DNA from: Mycolicibacterium sp. GF69 | Lineage (GTDB): Bacteria > Actinomycetota > Actinomycetes > Mycobacteriales > Mycobacteriaceae | Length of the DNA: 64,000 nucleotides | Assembly: GCF_003284965.1 (NCBI RefSeq) | Contig: NZ_QMEW01000015.1 | Location: 1-64,000 of the forward strand | Reading direction: 5' to 3' | Shown: in pieces, positions 17,892 to 27,500 of the stretch | Position numbering within the stretch: the first letter of the stretch is position 1 | Layout of the letters: every line of letters begins with the position of its first letter | Notes under the pieces: generated by a model | Told to the model about the DNA's origin: nothing | Seen by the model: only the letters and a program-made list of their open reading frames with translations | The model's database searches: none | Program-made: the position numbers and the translations under genes

Positions 17892-19607
17892 ATGGGCGTA
17901 CCCGTATACAAACGCATTCTCGACCTCTTCGAGGCCGAGGGAGTCAACACGCTGTTCGGCATCCCCGACCCGAACTTCGTGCACATGTTCACCGAGGCGG
18001 ATGCCCGCGGATGGTCTGTCGTCGCGCCGCACCACGAACTGAGCGCCGGCTTCATGGCCGAGGCGGCGTCGCGGATGACCGGTAAGCCGGGTCTGTGCAT
18101 CGGCACCCTCGGACCGGGTATGGCCAACATCGCCGGCGCGATTCAGTGCGCGCTGGTCGAGAACTCACCGGTGATCTTCCTGGGCGGACAGCGGGCTCGC
18201 GTCACCGAGCGTCGGGTGCGTCGCGGCCGCATCCAATTCGTCCAGCAGGAACCACTTTTCGAAGCCTCCGTCAAGTACAGTAGCTCGATCGAGTACGCCG
18301 ACCAGACCGACGAGATCATCCGCGAGGCGATCCGTCGCTCCATGTCCGGCACGCCGGGTCCCAGCTACGTCGAGTATCCGTCGCACGTGATCCTCGAGGA
18401 ACTCGACGTGCCAGATCCGCTGCCGCCCCACCGGTATCGGCTCGTCAATCAGGGCGCGGGCGCGCGCGAGGTCGCCGAAGCTGTCAAGTTGATCCAGGAG
18501 GCGAAGAACCCAATCCTGTTGGTGGGTCACGGGGTACACACCTCACGCACGCAGAAACAGGTCAGGGAGCTGGCCGAGCTGATGGCCTGCCCGGTGATCC
18601 AGACGTCGGGCGGCACCTCGTTCATCCCGGGCCTGCAGGACCGCACGTTCCCGTACCTGTTCTCGCCGGCGGCCAACGAGGCCGTCGAGAAGTCCGACCT
18701 TTGCGTGGCGCTGGGGACCGAACTCGGCGAACCGATGCACTACGGCCGGACCCAGCATTGGGCCGGCAACGATGCCAACCGCAAATGGATTCTGGTGGAA
18801 CAGGATCCGACCGCGATCGGCGTGAACCGTCCGATCGACGTGCCGCTGGTCGGCGATCTTCGCGGTGTGGTGCCGCAGCTGGTCGAGGCGCTGCGCGACA
18901 GTCCGCGCACCCCGTCGGCCGACTTCGAGGCGCTGATCAAAGCCGACGCCGCCGAGTTGACCCGGGTGGCCGAGGAAGCCCCGAGCGGTCGCGCCCCGAT
19001 CCACCCGGCTCGCTACGTCGTCGAAGCCACGAAGGCATTCGACGAGTGCACCGAGGACGGCATCCTGGTCCGCGACGGCGGGGCCACGGTGATCTTCCAG
19101 TGGACTTACTCGCAGACCAAACCGCGGGACGTGATCTGGAACCAGAACTTCGGTCACCTCGGCACCGGCCTGCCGTACGCGGTCGGCGCCTCGGTCGCCG
19201 AGGGCCGCAAGCGACCGGTCATGCTGCTCACCAGCGACTCGGCGTTCCTGTTCCACATCGCCGAACTCGAGACCGCGGCCCGGGAGAAGCTGCCGCTGGT
19301 CTGCGTCGTCGGTGTCGATCACCAGTGGGGTCTGGAAGTCGGCGTCTACAAGCGCACGTTCGAACAACCGTCGCCGCAACCCGGGGTGCACTGGAGCAAG
19401 GACGTCCGGATGGACAAGATCGCCGAGGGTTTCGGTTGCCACGGCGAGTATGTCGAGAAGGACGACGAGATCGGCCCCGCGATCAAGCGGGCGTTCGCCA
19501 GCGGCAAGACCGCCGTCGTTCACGTCTGCATCGACCCGAAAGCCAACTCCGAGGAGATGCCGAAGTACGACCGATTCCGCACCTGGTATGCAGAAGGCAC
19601 GCAGTAG
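17892..19607 (+). CDS. Thiamine-diphosphate-dependent enzyme (acetolactate synthase/diketone hydrolase-like) with altered ThDP motif
   Basis: A 571-residue ThDP enzyme with the acetolactate-synthase fold order: PYR domain (about 1-175, cofactor-activating Glu E49 in PHHELSAGF), central domain (about 190-330) and PP domain (about 370-545). The usual GDG...N metal/diphosphate motif is changed to SDS (D449) with an Asp (D476) at the place of the Asn 27 residues later. ATG 17892 follows AGGAG. In a ring-cleavage cluster it may cleave a diketone or decarboxylate a 2-oxo acid, by analogy with cyclohexane-1,2-dione hydrolase. True acetolactate synthase is unlikely from context. Its aldehyde product could feed the dehydrogenase encoded next. 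Confidence 0.8.
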   Translation: MGVPVYKRILDLFEAEGVNTLFGIPDPNFVHMFTEADARGWSVVAPHHELSAGFMAEAASRMTGKPGLCIGTLGPGMANIAGAIQCALVENSPVIFLGGQRARVTERRVRRGRIQFVQQEPLFEASVKYSSSIEYADQTDEIIREAIRRSMSGTPGPSYVEYPSHVILEELDVPDPLPPHRYRLVNQGAGAREVAEAVKLIQEAKNPILLVGHGVHTSRTQKQVRELAELMACPVIQTSGGTSFIPGLQDRTFPYLFSPAANEAVEKSDLCVALGTELGEPMHYGRTQHWAGNDANRKWILVEQDPTAIGVNRPIDVPLVGDLRGVVPQLVEALRDSPRTPSADFEALIKADAAELTRVAEEAPSGRAPIHPARYVVEATKAFDECTEDGILVRDGGATVIFQWTYSQTKPRDVIWNQNFGHLGTGLPYAVGASVAEGRKRPVMLLTSDSAFLFHIAELETAAREKLPLVCVVGVDHQWGLEVGVYKRTFEQPSPQPGVHWSKDVRMDKIAEGFGCHGEYVEKDDEIGPAIKRAFASGKTAVVHVCIDPKANSEEMPKYDRFRTWYAEGTQ

Positions 19608-19634
19608 GCCAGCCATCTAGGGAAGAGTGGGGAC

Positions 19635-21071
19635 ATGCGCGAATATCTCAAGTTCTACATCGACGGCCAGTGGGTGGACCCGATCCGGCCCAACACCCTC
19701 GAGGTCGACAACCCGACCACCGAACAGGTCTCCGGCAAGATCGCGATCGGCTCCGCGGCCGACGTCGACGTCGCGGTTCAGGCCGCCCGCCGCGCGTTCG
19801 ACACCTGGTCGCAGACCAGCCGTGAGGAGCGCCTAGATCTGCTGCAGACGATCATGGCCGAATACCAGAAACGCGCGGGCGACCTCGCCGAGGCGGTCAC
19901 CGAGGAGATGGGTGCACCCGCGTCGCTGGCGGCCGGCCCGCAGGTCAATATGGGGCTCGGCCATCTAGCCACGGCGATCGACGTGCTGAAGAACTTCGAG
20001 TTCGAAGAGCAGCACGGCGCCACGCTGGTGGTCAAGGAACCGATCGGCGTGTGCGGGCTGATCACTCCGTGGAACTGGCCGATCAACCAGATCGCCTGCA
20101 AGGTGTTCCCCGCGCTGGCCACTGGCTGCACGATGGTGCTCAAGCCGTCGGAGGTCGCGCCGTACTCGGCGCAGATCTTCACCGAGATCGTCGACGCGGC
20201 AGGCGTTCCCGCGGGCGTGTACAACCTCGTCTACGGTGACGGCCCGGGCGTCGGCGCCGCGTTGTCGGCCCATCCCGACATCGACATGGTGTCGTTCACC
20301 GGGTCGACGCGGGCCGGGGTCGACGTCGCGAAGAACGCGGCGCTGACCGTCAAGCGCGTCACCCAGGAACTCGGCGGCAAGAGCCCGAACGTCGTGCTCG
20401 ACGACGACGACTTCGCAAAGAGTGTCACCGCGGGCGTCTCGGTGATGATGATGAACAGCGGCCAGAGCTGTAACGCGCCGTCGCGCATGCTGGTGCCCAA
20501 CTCCCGGATGGACGAGGCCATCGCGATCGCCCGCGAAGTCGCCGGTGCGGTCAAGGTGGGTGACCCGGCGGACAAGACCGCGATCGGACCGGTGGCCTCC
20601 AAGGCCCAGTTCGACAAGATCCAGGGCCTGATCCAGAAGGGCATCGACGAGGGCGCGACCGTCGCCGTCGGCGGGCCCGGACGCCCCGATGGGCTGGACA
20701 AGGGCTACTACGTCAAGCCGACGGTGTTCGCAAAAGTCACCAACGACATGACGATCGCCCGCGAGGAGATCTTCGGCCCAGTGCTGTGCATCCTCGGCTA
20801 CGACGATCTGGACCAGGCGCTCGAGATCGCCAACGACACCGAATACGGCCTGGCGGGCTATGTTTCGGGCGCCGACCTGGACAAGGCGCGCGCGGTGGCG
20901 CGACGCATCCGCGCCGGATCGGTGGCGATCAACCACGGCTTCGATATGGCGGCACCGTTCGGTGGTTACAAACGCAGCGGCAACGGACGCGAGTGGGGCC
21001 ACTTCGCCTTCGACGAGTTCCTGGAGATCAAGGCCGCGCTGGGCTACGCCCCGGAGGCGGCCGCCAAGTAA
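19635..21071 (+). CDS. NAD(P)-dependent aldehyde dehydrogenase
   Basis: A 478-residue ALDH with PWNWPINQIACKVFPAL near residue 140, the cofactor-binding FTGSTRAG near 222, the general-base glutamate in QELGGKSPN near residue 244 and the catalytic cysteine in NSGQSCNAPSR near 278. The C-terminal PFGGYKRSGNGREWG is canonical. It oxidises an aldehyde to a carboxylic acid, which the two ligases of the cluster could then activate. It is 27 nt after the ThDP gene with a GGGAAGAG-type ribosome-binding site, and it closes the rightward operon. Confidence 0.92.
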   Translation: MREYLKFYIDGQWVDPIRPNTLEVDNPTTEQVSGKIAIGSAADVDVAVQAARRAFDTWSQTSREERLDLLQTIMAEYQKRAGDLAEAVTEEMGAPASLAAGPQVNMGLGHLATAIDVLKNFEFEEQHGATLVVKEPIGVCGLITPWNWPINQIACKVFPALATGCTMVLKPSEVAPYSAQIFTEIVDAAGVPAGVYNLVYGDGPGVGAALSAHPDIDMVSFTGSTRAGVDVAKNAALTVKRVTQELGGKSPNVVLDDDDFAKSVTAGVSVMMMNSGQSCNAPSRMLVPNSRMDEAIAIAREVAGAVKVGDPADKTAIGPVASKAQFDKIQGLIQKGIDEGATVAVGGPGRPDGLDKGYYVKPTVFAKVTNDMTIAREEIFGPVLCILGYDDLDQALEIANDTEYGLAGYVSGADLDKARAVARRIRAGSVAINHGFDMAAPFGGYKRSGNGREWGHFAFDEFLEIKAALGYAPEAAAK

Positions 21072-21175
21072 GGGCCGTCCGCATAACCCTGGTTGTCCAA
21101 CCGACGTGCGATGAGTTTTGGCGGCGACGGCGGTCTGCATCGGTGACTGACCATTCACCGACAAAGGAGACCGCC

Positions 21176-21949
21176 GTGCCCGTCCGCAATTCCGCCCCCG
21201 TGGGCGCCCCGACCTGGATCGACCTGGCGTCCTCGGATGTCGAACGCTCACAGGCCTTCTACCGCGAGGTGTTCGGCTGGACGTTCGACTCGGCGGGCCC
21301 CGAGTACGGCGGCTATCTCACCGCGCTCAAGGACGGCCGCCCCGTCGGCGGCCTGATGTTCAACGACCCGCAGTGGAACAGCCCCGACGGCTGGACCACC
21401 TACCTGCACACCGCCGATGCCCAGACCAGCCTGGACAACGCGCTGGCCGCGGGCGCAATCTCCTGCGGAGCACCGGTGATGGAGATCAAGGACAAGGGCT
21501 GGATGGGCATGCTCTCGGACCCCAGCGGCGCGTTCATCGGCCTGTGGCAGCCGACCGGGCACCGCGGGTTCGAACTCGTCAACGAGCACGGCGCACCGGT
21601 GTACTTCCAGTGGACCGGCCGCGACTACTGCACGGCGCTGAAGTTCTACCACGACGTCTTCGGCTGGTCGATCGAAAGCGTCTCCGACACGGACGAATTC
21701 CGGTACAGCACCGCGAACTTCGACGGTGAAGCGCTGCTCGGACTCATGGATGGTAGCGCTTTCCTGCCCGAGGGTCAGCCGTCGACCTGGAGCTTCTTCC
21801 TCGGCGCCGACGACGTCGACAAAACCGTGCAGGTGGTCCTCGACAACGGCGGCAGCGTGGTTCGCGACGCCGAGGACACTCCTTATGGGCGGCTGGCGGC
21901 GGTGGCCGATTGCACCGGGGCCGGGTTCAATTTGTCGTCGCTGCAGTGA
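21176..21949 (+). CDS. Two-domain VOC (glyoxalase/bleomycin-resistance fold) protein
   Basis: A 257-residue protein with two tandem vicinal-oxygen-chelate modules, about residues 8-120 and 135-255. Each has the motif AFYREVFGW / KFYHDVFGW with flanking hydrophobic strands. Such proteins bind metals or small hydrophobic ligands, and some are dioxygenases or lyases; the family is common in mycobacteria with mostly unknown substrates. It starts at GTG 21176 after AAAGGAG at 21163. It lies 104 nt after the ALDH gene and may or may not belong to the catabolic operon. Confidence 0.8.
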   Translation: MPVRNSAPVGAPTWIDLASSDVERSQAFYREVFGWTFDSAGPEYGGYLTALKDGRPVGGLMFNDPQWNSPDGWTTYLHTADAQTSLDNALAAGAISCGAPVMEIKDKGWMGMLSDPSGAFIGLWQPTGHRGFELVNEHGAPVYFQWTGRDYCTALKFYHDVFGWSIESVSDTDEFRYSTANFDGEALLGLMDGSAFLPEGQPSTWSFFLGADDVDKTVQVVLDNGGSVVRDAEDTPYGRLAAVADCTGAGFNLSSLQ

Positions 21950-21956
21950 GCGAACG

Positions 21957-22535
21957 CTAAGCGGTCATCAGATAGTCGGCCCCGCCCACGAACAGAATGC
22001 TCGCTGGGTTCGGGGTGGTGGCCGCGTCGACGACCGCATTGGCGAACGTCATGTGGTTCATGTCGCCGGAGACCACCGTCAGTTGCACGCCGGCCTGACG
22101 GAACTCTGATCGTCTCGTGAGCAGAGCGGTTTCGCCGGCCCGCATGCTGGCGGCGACGGCCGTATAGCCCTTCGGTACCGCCTTGTCGGGGAAGAAGTGG
22201 GCTTGGTGGCTGGTGACGAAGACGATCCGTCCGCCCACCGGCATCATGGGCAGAGCCGCCAGCGCCAACCGTCGTTGCGCATCGCGGTTCAGGCGCATCG
22301 CGCAGCCGGGGTCGGCGGCGGTGTCGAGCGTGTCCGACGAGTTCAGGATCAACGTGTCCAATCGGCCGAAGCGGTCCGCGATGGAGTCGATCACTTGCGC
22401 GGATTCGAACTCATCGGAGATGTCGCGCGTCACGACGACATGGGTGTCGGCGTCACCGAGCTGCCGCGCGACGCGCGCGCCAAGCCCCCTCGAGCCGCCG
22501 GTGACTAGGACGATCCGTGCGGGTTCGTGATCCAT
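21957..22535 (-). CDS. Atypical SDR-fold protein lacking the catalytic lysine
   Basis: A 192-residue Rossmann protein with a clear TGGSRGLGARVA nucleotide motif near residue 12, but the NNAG position reads LNSSDT and the YxxxK motif reads YTAVA, so the catalytic Lys is replaced by Ala. It is also shorter than usual SDRs (about 250). It probably binds NAD(P) but may not be a dehydrogenase; a sensor, chaperone or structural role is possible. ATG 22535 is preceded by GGAAGGAGCC. The longer upstream frame lacks support. It converges on the VOC gene with a 7-nt gap. Confidence 0.75.
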   Translation of the reverse strand: MDHEPARIVLVTGGSRGLGARVARQLGDADTHVVVTRDISDEFESAQVIDSIADRFGRLDTLILNSSDTLDTAADPGCAMRLNRDAQRRLALAALPMMPVGGRIVFVTSHQAHFFPDKAVPKGYTAVAASMRAGETALLTRRSEFRQAGVQLTVVSGDMNHMTFANAVVDAATTPNPASILFVGGADYLMTA

Positions 22536-22600
22536 ATCGGGCTCCTTCCGTCGCTGCCGCGCACCGAGTGCACCCACCGTACACCCATTTCTAAGAAAAA

Positions 22601-22628
22601 TAAGGTCTATCTAAGGTCACAATAAGGT
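22601..22628. promoter_or_regulatory. Three TAAGGT direct repeats spaced exactly 11 bp
   Basis: TAAGGT occurs at 22601-22606, 22612-22617 and 22623-22628, one helical turn apart, in an AT-rich stretch between the divergent genes 21957-22535 and 22656-23024. Direct repeats with 11-bp period are the classic binding pattern of OmpR/PhoB-family response regulators. Which regulator binds is not known. Confidence 0.55.
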
Positions 22629-22655
22629 AGACGCCGACGGGGTCATGATGGTGGT

Positions 22656-23024
22656 GTGGAGTCGACCCGGATAGACAAATGGCTGTGGTCGGTCCGGCTC
22701 GCGAAGACCAGGCCGGACGCGGCGGACGCGTGCCGGGGCGGGCACGTCCGCATCAACGGGCGGCCCGCTAAGCCCGCCACCCCGGTGGTACCCGGCGACG
22801 AGGTGCGCGCGCGGATTGGGCAGAGCACCCGAGTCGTAGAGGTGGTGCGGGTGATTCAGAAGCGGGTCGGTGCGGCCGACGCGTCGACGTGCTACCTCGA
22901 CCGGACCCCGAAAGTGCCGGCGGTTGCGGACTCGGTGCCGGTCGCGGCGCGCGACCGCGGTGCCGGGCGACCGACCAAACGGGACCGGCGGATGTTGGAA
23001 AGGCTGCGCGCGGGCCGGATGTGA
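22656..23024 (+). CDS. S4-domain RNA-binding protein (Hsp15/HslR-like)
   Basis: A 122-residue basic protein with an N-terminal S4 fold (ESTRIDKWLWSVRLAKTRPDAADACRGGHVRINGR..., residues 2-45), as in heat-shock protein Hsp15, which binds stalled 50S subunits carrying nascent chains. The C-terminus is basic (RGAGRPTKRDRRMLERLR). It begins with GTG 22656, 28 bp after the phased TAAGGT repeats. Its end faces the cupin gene (4-nt gap). Cytosolic, probably ribosome-associated. Confidence 0.85.
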   Translation: MESTRIDKWLWSVRLAKTRPDAADACRGGHVRINGRPAKPATPVVPGDEVRARIGQSTRVVEVVRVIQKRVGAADASTCYLDRTPKVPAVADSVPVAARDRGAGRPTKRDRRMLERLRAGRM

Positions 23025-23027
23025 AGT

Positions 23028-23474
23028 TCAGTCGGTCGGAGCGGCCAGTGCGAAGTCGGCGAAGTCGAAGCCCGGTACCACTACGCAACTGACCAGGCTG
23101 GGCTCGTCGTCGCGCGGGCGAGCACGCTGCCAATGTCCTGGTGGGACGACGAACTGCGGGTGCTCGCCGGCCAGGATGTCTACACCGAGCAGATGCGTTG
23201 CCGCACTGTCCTGTTCGGCACCGACCTCGAGAAGCAGCGGGCTGCCCGCATGGAAGAGCCACAGTTCGGCGCTGCGCACGGTGTGCCACGCCGATTGCTG
23301 GCCCGGCATCAGCAGGAACAGGATGGCCGTCCCGGCGCTGCGCGGGCCGGTGTAGTCCGGCGGCAGTGCGGACTGCGGCACGGTCAGGTCGCTGCGCCAC
23401 GTCTCCCGGTACCAGCCGCCCTCGGGATGAGGGGACAGGTCGAGGCGGTGCGCCCAATCCGGGAGTTCGGTCAT
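23028..23474 (-). CDS. Cupin-fold DUF985 protein
   Basis: A 148-residue protein with the DUF985 pattern: LSPHPEGGWYRETW near residue 12, FLLMPGQQSAWHTVRSAELWLFHAG near residue 55 (probable metal-binding His residues), LG..ILAGEHPQFVVPPGHWQRA and a C-terminal VVPGFDFADFAL. This is a RmlC-like cupin barrel; biochemical function is generally unknown. ATG 23474 is chosen because the conserved region begins right after it. Confidence 0.85.
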   Translation of the reverse strand: MTELPDWAHRLDLSPHPEGGWYRETWRSDLTVPQSALPPDYTGPRSAGTAILFLLMPGQQSAWHTVRSAELWLFHAGSPLLLEVGAEQDSAATHLLGVDILAGEHPQFVVPPGHWQRARPRDDEPSLVSCVVVPGFDFADFALAAPTD

Positions 23475-23551
23475 GGGTGTACCTGCCTTTTCGGTGTCGA
23501 CACTCAAGAGTAGAGACCGTAGCGGTGCGGTCCACCCGATAGGCTCGGGGC

Positions 23552-23977
23552 ATGTCGCGGATGCGCCCCGGATGGCTCGTCGCCTTGTGCGGGGCGATCG
23601 TCTCGGTGAGCGCATGGTTGCCGTGGCTGACGGCGAACGGCGGCCGTGTCAGCGCCATCGGCGGCATCTTCGGCGATCTGCCGACTCCGCCGCCCGGCTT
23701 TGGGGTGGGCCAACTGATCGTGCTGCTGGCGTCGTTGTTGATCGTCGCGGGTGCGATGTCGGCGCGTGACTTCTCGGCTCGCGTGGCTTCCTCTGCCGCG
23801 CTGGCCATTTCGGTGCTACTGGTGGTGCTGGCAGTGTGGTACTACCGGCTCTACGTGTACTCGCCGGTGTCGGCAGGTTACGGGCTGTACCTCGGCGGGG
23901 CCGTGGCCGCGGTCGCGGTGGCGCTTTCGGTGTGGGCGATGGTGACGACGTGGGCGACGGCCCCGCAACTGGCGTGA
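23552..23977 (+). CDS. Four-helix integral membrane protein, function unknown
   Basis: A 141-residue hydrophobic protein with about four membrane segments (roughly residues 9-26, 50-68, 79-97 and 108-130). The extracellular loop contains LPTPPPGFGVG. The family is not recognised beyond mycobacterial conserved membrane proteins. Its TGA overlaps the GTG of the following acetyltransferase gene, implying coupled translation. Confidence 0.7.
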   Translation: MSRMRPGWLVALCGAIVSVSAWLPWLTANGGRVSAIGGIFGDLPTPPPGFGVGQLIVLLASLLIVAGAMSARDFSARVASSAALAISVLLVVLAVWYYRLYVYSPVSAGYGLYLGGAVAAVAVALSVWAMVTTWATAPQLA

Positions 23978-24570
23978 GCGGGTTCGTGGAACCGGTCGTC
24001 CTGACCGGGAACAGCTGGGTGAGCTTGGAACCGCTTAGCCATGAACATGTTTCGGAGATCACCGATGCAGCCGCCGACGGTGAACTCGGCCGATTGTGGT
24101 TCACCGCAGCACCCGCGCCCGACGCGGTCGAGCAATGGGTGGAGAACCGGCTGGCGGTTCAGGGACCCGAGACCGGGTTGACGTTCGTGGTGCGACGCCA
24201 TGACGGAACCCTGGTCGGCTCGTCGAGCTACATGAACGTCGACGCGCCCAACCGACGACTCGAGATTGGCAACACCTGGTACGTGGCGTCGGCGCGGCGC
24301 AGCGGCGCCAACTCCGAGACCAAACTGCTGATGCTCGGCCATGCGTTCGACCAGCTGAACTGCATTGCAGTCGAATTCCGCACCCATTTCTTCAACGCGG
24401 CGAGCCGCGCGGCGATCGAGCGCCTGGGCGCGAAACTCGACGGAATCCTGCGCAGCCACCAGGTGCTGGCCGACGGGTCGCGCCGGGACACGGTGGTGTA
24501 CTCGATTCTCGACGTCGAGTGGCCGGCTGTGCGGAACAACCTGCGGTACCGGTTGAGCCGTCACGCGTGA
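23974..24570 (+). CDS. GNAT-family N-acetyltransferase (RimJ/RimL-like)
   Basis: A 198-residue acetyltransferase with GSSSYMNVDAPNRRLEIGNTWY near residue 75 and NSETKLLMLGHAFDQLNCIAVEFRTHFFNAASRAAIERLGAKLDGILR near 110-155, the layout of protein N-terminal/aminoglycoside-type GNATs of the RimJ/RimL group. The acetyl-CoA-dependent target is unknown. GTG 23974 overlaps the membrane-protein stop. Its 3' end overlaps the 3' end of the convergent regulator gene by 10 nt. Confidence 0.85.
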   Translation: MSGFVEPVVLTGNSWVSLEPLSHEHVSEITDAAADGELGRLWFTAAPAPDAVEQWVENRLAVQGPETGLTFVVRRHDGTLVGSSSYMNVDAPNRRLEIGNTWYVASARRSGANSETKLLMLGHAFDQLNCIAVEFRTHFFNAASRAAIERLGAKLDGILRSHQVLADGSRRDTVVYSILDVEWPAVRNNLRYRLSRHA

Positions 24571-27500
24571 CGTGCGGCTTCTCGAATGAGCTGAACCCGC
24601 GAGGTGCATCCGAGCTTGGCGTAGACGTGGGTCAGATGCGTCTGCACCGTACGCGGCGAGATGAACATGCGCTCGGCGATGTCCTTGTTGCCCAACCCGT
24701 CGACGGCGTGGCGGACGACGTCCCGCTCGGTGGGCGTGAGCGACTCCCAGCCGCTCGCGGGCCGCTTCCGTTCCCCCCTTCCGCGTTGGGCGTAAGCGAT
24801 GGCCTCCTCGGTCGACATGGACGAACCCTCGGTCCAGATAGCGTTGAACACGCCTTCTCCCATGGCTTCTCGGCACTCTGCAACCGCATCGTCGTATCCG
24901 ATCGCGTATACCGGCCACCGCGCTACGCCCATCACGGTCCGGCTGGCCGTGGCCGCACCGAAGAGCCGGGCCGCGTGCCGGTGATTGCCATAGTCGGCCG
25001 CACGACGCCCGAGAGCTTCGAGCGCTTCGGGAACACGCAAGAACGCGCCGGTGACCAGTGCGAGCGCCAGGGCGTCGTGGGCATCCCTTTCGGCTTGGTC
25101 GCGTTCGCCCTGGGCAAGCGCTACGTGAGCTCGCGCGACGAGCGCGTTCAGTTGGTAGTTGCCTTCCGTGAGCCCGACCGTTTCGTCGACCCACCGGCGT
25201 GCGGCGGCGAGCTCACCGCACGCGAGCAGCGCCAGGGTCATCGGAGTGAGGGCTCGTATGTAGGGCATCTGCTCGGGAACGGTTTGTCCTATCGCCGCTT
25301 CGCACTCCGCCTTTGCCTCCGCGCCCCGGTCGGCGGCCAGGGCGGAAAGTGCCCAGGCAATGTGGATCTTGTCCTCATGGAAACCGCCCATCGCGATCGA
25401 GGTTTCGCGAGCTTCCTCGGATTTCACCCGAGCCACGGCTGCCTTCCCCTCGTATGCGAACCAGGTGCATTCACAGATCAGGGCGAACAACTCGACCATT
25501 CGTTCACCGGCCGCACGTGCATCTTCGCTGACGCCGCGGATCACCTCGTCCGCACCCTGTACTCCGCCTCGCCAGCCCATCGCGGTCGCTTGCCAGATCC
25601 GGCAATGACGCGACACGAAGCCATCACCGATGGCGTCGGCGACGCGACGACCCTCTTCCGCCGCCAGTTGCGAGACGAGCGGCTGCCCCGCCACATTCGT
25701 TGCGACGGCAAGGCAGCTGAGTAAGTAGCACAACCTCGCCCGATCGCCGGTTTGCCGCGCGAGATCGATCGCGTCGGCCCAATACGCTTGAGACACCTCG
25801 GGGAAGTAGTAGGCGATTGCTCCGCAGGCGGCCAGGCATAGCGCAATGAGTCCCTGGTCGCCCAAGCCCCGGGCGGCCGCCAACGCCTCCTCGCCGCGCT
25901 CCAAGCTCGCCGAATCGGCGGTCCAGGCCGTCAGGATGCTTCTGTCGGCGACGGCGCGTATCCAGACCGCCGCAGCGACGTCCTCGTCCCGATAACCCGT
26001 GTCATTGAACGCCAGATCGAACGCGGCGATGCCTTCGCGCATCCTCCCGCGGGTCTCCCACAGCCTCTGCAGAGCGGAGATCAGCCGAAGCGCGGGCTCG
26101 AACTCCCCGCAGTCGATGCTCCAGGCGTGGGCCGCGCGCAGGTTTCCGGTCTCCTGTTCGGCCCATTGGACGAGCCGTTCATCTTCCTCAAGGCGGACCG
26201 CCGCGGCGACATAGTGGTCGCGATGGCGACCGCGCATCAGCGTCGCTTCGCCGGATTCGGTGAGCTTCTCCAGTGCGTACTGACGGACCGTCTCGAGCAA
26301 GCGATACCGCATGGCGCCCGATTCCTCGTCCGCGGTGACGAGGGACTTGTCGACGAGCAGGCTCAGCTGGTCGAGTATCTGGAACTCCTCGGCCTCACTG
26401 GTGGCCGCGACGGCGCGCGCGGCGTCGAGGTCGAATCCGTCCATGAATACGCCCAGCCTGCGGAGCAGGACTTGCTCGGGTTCGGTCAACAGCGCATGAG
26501 ACCAGTCGACCGAGGCGCGCAGGGTCTGCTGGCGCCGCATGGTGTTTCGGGCGCCGCCGGTGAGGAGCCGGAACCTGTCATTGAGGCTGTCGGCGATCTG
26601 TTGCAGCGACAGAGCGCGGACCCGCGCCGCCGCCAACTCGATCGCGAGCGGCATCCCGTCGAGTCGACGGCAGATGTCCGTCACCAACGCGAGGTCGTCG
26701 TCTATTGCGTGGAACGTGGGTCGCGCCCGTTGAGCCCGGTCGGTGAACAGCGCGACGGCTTCGTTCTGCAACGACAGCGAGGGCACTCGCCACGTGATCT
26801 CTCCGGACACCGCGATCGGTTCGCGACTGGTGGTGAGGATGCTCAACTGCGGGCAGTGGTTCAGCAGTCGTGTGATCACGTCACCGCACGCGTCCAGGAG
26901 GTGTTCGCAGTTGTCCAGTAGGAGCAGGATTTCGCGGTCACCGATGAAGCGCTGCACCGTCTCAAGGGGGGACCGTCCGGGCTGGTCGGGCAGGCCGAGC
27001 GTGCGGGCGATCGTGATCGAGACGACCGCCGGATCGGCGATGGCTGCCAAGTCGACCCACCACAGGCCGTCGTCGAATTCTCCGGACAATGCATTCGCGG
27101 CCTCAATGGCGAGACGTGTCTTACCGGCACCACCCGCTCCTGTCAGGGTGACAAGGCGATTGTCGAGGAGCAGCCGGCATACTTCCTCCAGCTGTTGAGC
27201 GCGGCCGACGAAACTAGTCAGTTGTGCCGGGAGATTGTGTGAGCGTGAGCTTTTGGCGGTACGCAGGGGTGGAAACTCATTGCGAATGTCGGGATGACAA
27301 AGTTGCACCACGCGCTCGGGCCGGGGCAGATCGCGGACAGAATGCGTCCCGAGTTCCGCGAGCCATGCACCGACCGGCAACCGATCAGACACCAAATCGG
27401 TTGTCGTACCCGATAAGACGGTCTGCCCGCCGTACGCAAGATCGCGGATCCGGGCGGTGCGGTTGATGGTGGGGCCGATGTAGTTGGCCTCGTCACGCAA

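Noticed and set aside
17892-19607. Anabolic acetolactate synthase (ilvB)
   Set aside because: Context is catabolic, no small regulatory subunit gene follows and the ThDP motif is atypical.
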